8,619 bases of DNA from Candidatus Aminicenantota bacterium. GTDB taxonomy: Bacteria; Acidobacteriota; Aminicenantia; Aminicenantales; JAFGAV01. Under the pieces are notes generated by a model. That model did no database searches. It was not told the origin of the DNA and worked only from the letters and a program-made list of their open reading frames with translations. The DNA lies in assembly GCA_016867615.1 (NCBI GenBank), contig VGJG01000054.1:1-8619 (forward strand), read 5' to 3'. Each line of letters begins with the position of its first letter. Positions within the stretch are counted from its first letter, which is position 1. A program made the position numbers and the translations under genes. This document shows, piece by piece, positions 5,766-8,619 of this stretch.

Positions 5766-5945
5766 TTAAAAAAGCGTGTAGATGAACGGGGCGAGGGACG
5801 AGCTCTGGGCGAAGACAAGGAGCAGCCCGACCAGGACCAGGATGACCACCAGCGGGATCAGCCACCACAGCTTCTTCTTCCACAGGAAGCTCAGGAGCTC
5901 GCCGAAGATGCCCGCCCGGCTGAAAGCGCGCTTGAAGAATCCCAT
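5766..5945 (-). CDS. Small DUF5989-type membrane protein of carbamoyltransferase clusters
   Basis: This 59-residue gene is easily missed because of its length. It begins MGFFKRAFSRAGIFGELLSF, has a basic-aromatic patch WKKKLWWLIP (22-31), one strong membrane helix LVVILVLVGLLLVFA (32-46), and ends SSLAPFIYTLF. This arrangement, directly downstream of a NodU/CmcH-type carbamoyltransferase, matches the DUF5989 family as I recall it. The family has no established biochemical role; it is presumably an inner-membrane partner of the carbamoyltransferase. The ATG at 5945 is 12 nt past the carbamoyltransferase stop, in a GGGGAGAGGGCCC leader that supplies a Shine-Dalgarno site. It is the last gene of the operon, and array C lies downstream. 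Confidence 0.82.
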   Translation of the reverse strand: MGFFKRAFSRAGIFGELLSFLWKKKLWWLIPLVVILVLVGLLLVFAQSSSLAPFIYTLF

Positions 5946-5957
5946 GGGCCCTCTCCC

Positions 5958-7742
5958 CTACTCCTTATCCTTGCGGATCACGAAATCTTCCATCACCAGG
6001 ACGTCGATGCCGCTGCGGCTGAACGTCCGGAAGGCGTCGGCCGGTGCGGCGACGATCGGCTCGCCCCTCAGGTTGAAGGAGGTGTTGAGCAGCACGGGAA
6101 CGCCCGTGGCCTCCCCGAAGGCGCGCACCAAGTCGTGATAGCGGGGGTTCCACTCCCGCCGGACGGTCTGCAGGCGCCCCGTCCCCATGTGGTTCACGGC
6201 GCTGACCGTCTCCCCGCGGCCGTCCTTGAAGGGCAGGACGAGGAGCATGTAGCGGGCCGGGTACTGGTGGGCGACGCCCTCCCCCTCGAAGTAATCCCCG
6301 ACGGCCTCCTCGAGGACGACCGGGGCGAAGGGCCGGAACGGCTCGCGGAACTTGATCTTGACGTTGACCAGGTCCTTCATCTCCTCGCTCCGCGGGTCGG
6401 CCAGGATGCTGCGGTTGCCCAGGGCGCGCGGCCCCCACTCGAAGCGGCCCTGGAACCAGCCCACGACCTTGCCGCGCTCGAGGTCGGCCGCCACCCTCTC
6501 CGTGAGCCGGGCCTCGTCCGGGATGCGCTCGTAGGCGACGCCGTTGCGGTCGAGGAATTCCCCGACCTCCTCCCGGCCGTATTCCCGGCCCCAGTAGGCG
6601 TGCTCCAGGACGAACCCGCGCGGGCGGCCCAACAGGCCGCACCAGGCGTGCAGGGCCGCTCCCAGGGCGCCGCCGCCGTCGCCCGCGGCCGGCTGGATGA
6701 ACAGCTCCTCGAAGGGCGTCTCGCGCAGGATGCGGCCGTTGGCCACGGAGTTGAGGGCGACGCCCCCGGCCAGGCAGAGCTTCTTCAGCCCCGTCCGCCG
6801 GTGCAGGTCGCCGGCCAGCCTGAGCAGGACCTCCTCGGTCACGCGCTGGATGCTGGCCGCGATGTCGGCGTAGTGCTCGTTCAGCCGGCACTGGGCGTCG
6901 TAGTCGGCCGGCTTGGCGCCGAAATAGGACGGGTAGCGGGTCGTGGAGGTGAAGAAGTGCATCTCCGGCGGCCGGGGCGGCCCGAAGAGGCGCTCGAACT
7001 TCCGGTTGAACGTCCGCTCCTCGGAATGGTGGTAGGAGAAGCGGTCCATTACGATGCGGAACGAGCCGTCGCCGGCGACGTCGATCAGGTGCTCCATGAT
7101 CTTGTCGACGTGGCGCGGCGTCCCGTAGGGGGCCATGCCCATGACCTTGTACTCGCCCTCGTTGACCTGGAACCCCAGGAAGGCGGTGAAGGCCGAGTAG
7201 AGGAGCCCCAGGGAATGGGGGAAGCGGATCTCGCGGTCGAGGGCGATCTCCGTCCCGCGGCCCCGGCCCGCGGCCGTCGTCGTCCATTCGCCGACGCCGT
7301 CCACGGTCAGGAGGGCCGCCTCATCGAAGGGGGAGTCGAAAAAGGCGCTGGCGGCGTGGGACTGGTGATGGTCGCCGAACAGGATCCGTCCCTCCTCGAC
7401 GCCGAGTTTTTCCCTGAGGATGGACTTCAGCCACAGCTTGTCGCCCAGCCAGGTGATCATGGACTCCCGGAAGACCTTCCAGGAACGGGGGTAGGTCTGC
7501 AGGACCATCTGCAGGATGCGCTCGAATTTATGGAACGGCTTCTCGTAGAAGACGACGTAGTCCAGGTCGCGGGCCGTGATGCCGGCCTTCTCCAGGCAGA
7601 AGCGGACGGAATGGTCGGGAAAGCCGTTGTCGTGCTTGACCCGGGAGAACCGCTCCTCCTCGGCCGCGGCCACGAGCTTCCCGTCGCGGAGCAGGGCGGC
7701 CGCCGCGTCGTGGTAGAAGCAGGAGATGCCGAGGATGTGCAT
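5958..7742 (-). CDS. O-carbamoyltransferase, NodU/CmcH/TobZ family
   Basis: This 594-residue protein has the family's usual full length. The N-terminal domain carries the opening motif ILGISCFYHDAAAALL (3-18, His11), EEERFSRVKHD (28-38), HHQSHA (125-130), VDGVGEW (147-153) and MGMAPYG (201-207), followed by the nucleotide-binding GGVALNSVANG (326-336) and DGGGALGAA (355-363). The C-terminal part contains GRFEWGPRALGNRSILADPR (432-451), KFREPFRPFAP (464-474) and LLNTSFN (551-557). The reaction uses carbamoyl phosphate and ATP to form a carbamoyl-adenylate, then carbamoylates a hydroxyl on a sugar or natural product. All signature residues look intact. The start is ATG 7742, where the SxtJ-like stop overlaps as TGATG. 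The 19 extra in-frame upstream codons lie within that gene and are not used. The acceptor is unknown. Confidence 0.95.
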   Translation of the reverse strand: MHILGISCFYHDAAAALLRDGKLVAAAEEERFSRVKHDNGFPDHSVRFCLEKAGITARDLDYVVFYEKPFHKFERILQMVLQTYPRSWKVFRESMITWLGDKLWLKSILREKLGVEEGRILFGDHHQSHAASAFFDSPFDEAALLTVDGVGEWTTTAAGRGRGTEIALDREIRFPHSLGLLYSAFTAFLGFQVNEGEYKVMGMAPYGTPRHVDKIMEHLIDVAGDGSFRIVMDRFSYHHSEERTFNRKFERLFGPPRPPEMHFFTSTTRYPSYFGAKPADYDAQCRLNEHYADIAASIQRVTEEVLLRLAGDLHRRTGLKKLCLAGGVALNSVANGRILRETPFEELFIQPAAGDGGGALGAALHAWCGLLGRPRGFVLEHAYWGREYGREEVGEFLDRNGVAYERIPDEARLTERVAADLERGKVVGWFQGRFEWGPRALGNRSILADPRSEEMKDLVNVKIKFREPFRPFAPVVLEEAVGDYFEGEGVAHQYPARYMLLVLPFKDGRGETVSAVNHMGTGRLQTVRREWNPRYHDLVRAFGEATGVPVLLNTSFNLRGEPIVAAPADAFRTFSRSGIDVLVMEDFVIRKDKE

Positions 7743-8272
7743 CAGAATTGCTTTCCGGCGGACTCGAGGTCCGGCTTGACCTCGGGGCGTTCGATCCAAT
7801 GGGATGCCGCCCGCCGCTTCTTAATCCTCAGGGGGTCGGAGAAGAGACGGACCGCCAGGCCGAAGGGCGTAACGAGGAGGAAATAAATCCAGGAGAGCAG
7901 CATCCGGCTCTGGAAGTTGCCCATTCTTTTCGAGAAGCGCTTCCAGCCCGTCCAGGCTCTGGCGAGAGGGCGGCGGTCGGTACGCGCCGCTTCCGGTGTG
8001 TCGGCGGGGCCGTGCTTCCTCTCGGTCTGCCGGGGGCGGCTGAGTAGGGCGCCGAGGACGATCCCGGCGGCCGTCCAGGCCGGGATGGCCAGCCAGCGGT
8101 TCCAGCCCATGGCGGTCCGTGAGGCGACGGCTCCGGCCCAGACCGCGGCCTGAGCGAAGAGGTCCAGGACCTCCGGCTCGGCGCGTTTCGTCCTCCCGGC
8201 GCGGAGCGCCGCGCCGGCGGCGTAGCCCGCCGCCGAGAGCAGGATCAGAGCCGCGTAGGACAAGAATTCCAT
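7742..8272 (-). CDS. SxtJ-like membrane protein
   Basis: This 176-residue protein has predicted membrane segments near residues 4-23, 59-78 and 124-143, with 40-52 weaker. The C-terminal third is the recognisable part: GNFQSRMLLSWIYFLLVTPF (118-137), VRLFSDPLRIKKR (141-153), ASHWIERPEVKPD (156-168) and a closing GKQF. This resembles SxtJ-family proteins that accompany carbamoyltransferases in saxitoxin and polysaccharide clusters; their function is not established. The N-terminal half looks poorly conserved, with a Pro/Arg-rich linker (79-106). ATG 8272 is chosen because everything upstream in frame (to 8506) is translated repeat array D. A TATAAT lies only 7 nt before this ATG, so the message may be leaderless. 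It is the first gene of the cassette and its stop overlaps the carbamoyltransferase start. Confidence 0.78.
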   Translation of the reverse strand: MEFLSYAALILLSAAGYAAGAALRAGRTKRAEPEVLDLFAQAAVWAGAVASRTAMGWNRWLAIPAWTAAGIVLGALLSRPRQTERKHGPADTPEAARTDRRPLARAWTGWKRFSKRMGNFQSRMLLSWIYFLLVTPFGLAVRLFSDPLRIKKRRAASHWIERPEVKPDLESAGKQF

Positions 8273-8279
8273 GGACGCT

Positions 8280-8285
8280 ATTATA
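8280..8285 (-). promoter_or_regulatory. Candidate -10 element of the SxtJ/carbamoyltransferase operon
   Basis: A perfect TATAAT on the minus strand (8285-8280) ends 7 nt before ATG 8272, so transcription would start at or next to the start codon. No convincing -35 lies at 16-18 nt spacing. Confidence 0.4.
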
Positions 8286-8348
8286 AAGGGGTCGCGTCTA
8301 CACTTTCCACTTTCACGTCCGGGCGGTCTCCTCAGACCGAAAATAAAG

Positions 8349-8465
8349 GCGGCGTCGTGCCGCCGCAAACCAAAGCGGTCTCGTGCGGCCGCACTCCAAA
8401 GCGGCGTCGTGCCGCCGCACTCCAAAGCGGCCTCGTGAGACCGCACTCCAAGGCGCGCCGGCGCC
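8349..8465 (+). repeat. Palindromic repeat array D (4 units plus GC-rich end cap)
   Basis: Hairpins lie at 8349-8366 and 8401-8418 (both GCGGCGTCGTGCCGCCGC), 8375-8392 (GCGGTCTCGTGCGGCCGC, one T-G pair) and 8427-8444 (GCGGCCTCGTGAGACCGC, one C-A mismatch). Spacers are AAACCAAA, ACTCCAAA, ACTCCAAA and ACTCCAAG. The array ends in the inverted repeat GGCGCGCCGGCGCC (8452-8465). It lies between the divergent SxtJ-like gene and the right-edge gene. Confidence 0.92.
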
Positions 8466-8499
8466 TGTTCGCTCCGAGCCGCCGCCCCCCCCGTCGGCC

Positions 8500-8528
8500 T
8501 TGACACTCCCGGGAGGGGTCGTTAAACT
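8500..8528 (+). promoter_or_regulatory. Near-consensus promoter of the right-edge gene
   Basis: A perfect TTGACA (8500-8505), a 17-nt spacer and TAAACT (8523-8528, 4 of 6) lie about 50 nt before the ATG at 8578. Confidence 0.6.
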
Positions 8529-8577
8529 TATCGTCTTCTTTGCCCAAAAATTCTAGCCGGTCAAGGAGGTTGCCCTC

Positions 8578-8619
8578 ATGAAAACCGTCAAGCTTTCCCA
8601 CGTCAGGGACAAGATCAAA
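8578..8619 (+). CDS. N-terminal fragment of an unidentified protein
   Basis: The first 14 codons (MKTVKLSHVRDKIK) are present before the window ends. The start is well supported by a full AAGGAGGT ribosome binding site (8563-8570) with 7-nt spacing and by the promoter at 8500-8528. Together these predict strong expression. Too little protein is visible to name a family. Confidence 0.7.
   Translation, partial: MKTVKLSHVRDKIK

Noticed and set aside
5727..7886. A 719-codon open frame on the plus strand
   Set aside because: It runs antisense to the carbamoyltransferase, whose motifs are complete. Its composition is that of a GC-rich shadow frame, with no recognisable domain.

Overview
The window is a high-GC bacterial chromosomal segment. 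It carries surface-glycan and natural-product-style modification genes, a toxin-antitoxin pair, and four intergenic arrays of one short palindromic repeat. No rRNA, tRNA, transposase, phage gene or CRISPR array is visible, and nothing fixes the taxon. The GC-rich coding style, the GT-C/GT2/carbamoyltransferase content and the repeat arrays fit an uncultured Acidobacteriota or Aminicenantota-type genome, but that is a low-confidence guess from memory.

Layout. (1) 1-951, minus: a GT87-type polytopic glycosyltransferase, cut by the left window edge. (2) 952-1187: divergent intergenic region with repeat array A and promoters on both sides. (3) 1188-3882, plus: a tight three-gene operon of a CDP-paratose epimerase-like SDR protein, a sugar-1-phosphate nucleotidyltransferase and a GT2 glycosyltransferase of the polyprenyl-phosphate sugar synthase type. 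(4) 3898-4476, minus: a single AbiEii-like nucleotidyltransferase, convergent with the operon. (5) 4477-4614: its promoter plus array B. (6) 4615-5303, minus: a VapBC-type pair with a palindrome over its promoter. (7) 5304-5765: promoter, array C (the largest) and about 140 unexplained bases. (8) 5766-8272, minus: an SxtJ-like membrane protein, a NodU/CmcH-type carbamoyltransferase and a 59-residue DUF5989-type membrane protein, translationally coupled or closely spaced. (9) 8273-8577: array D between divergent promoters. (10) 8578-8619, plus: the first 14 codons of an unidentified gene behind a near-consensus promoter and ribosome binding site.

How the genes may work together (inference). 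The nucleotidyltransferase would activate a sugar-1-phosphate and the SDR protein would modify the nucleotide sugar. The GT2 enzyme would load it on a polyprenyl-phosphate carrier, and the divergent GT87 protein is the kind of membrane enzyme that uses such lipid-linked sugars. The SxtJ/carbamoyltransferase/DUF5989 cassette is a separate transcription unit that would O-carbamoylate a glycan or small metabolite.

The most unusual content is the repeat family. Each unit is an 18-nt hairpin of the form GCGGnnTCGTGnnnCCGC followed by an 8-nt spacer (ACTCCAAA or AAACCAAA). Inner stem bases vary between units, often with matching changes on the other arm. All four arrays have the same orientation, and each lies just upstream of at least one gene start.
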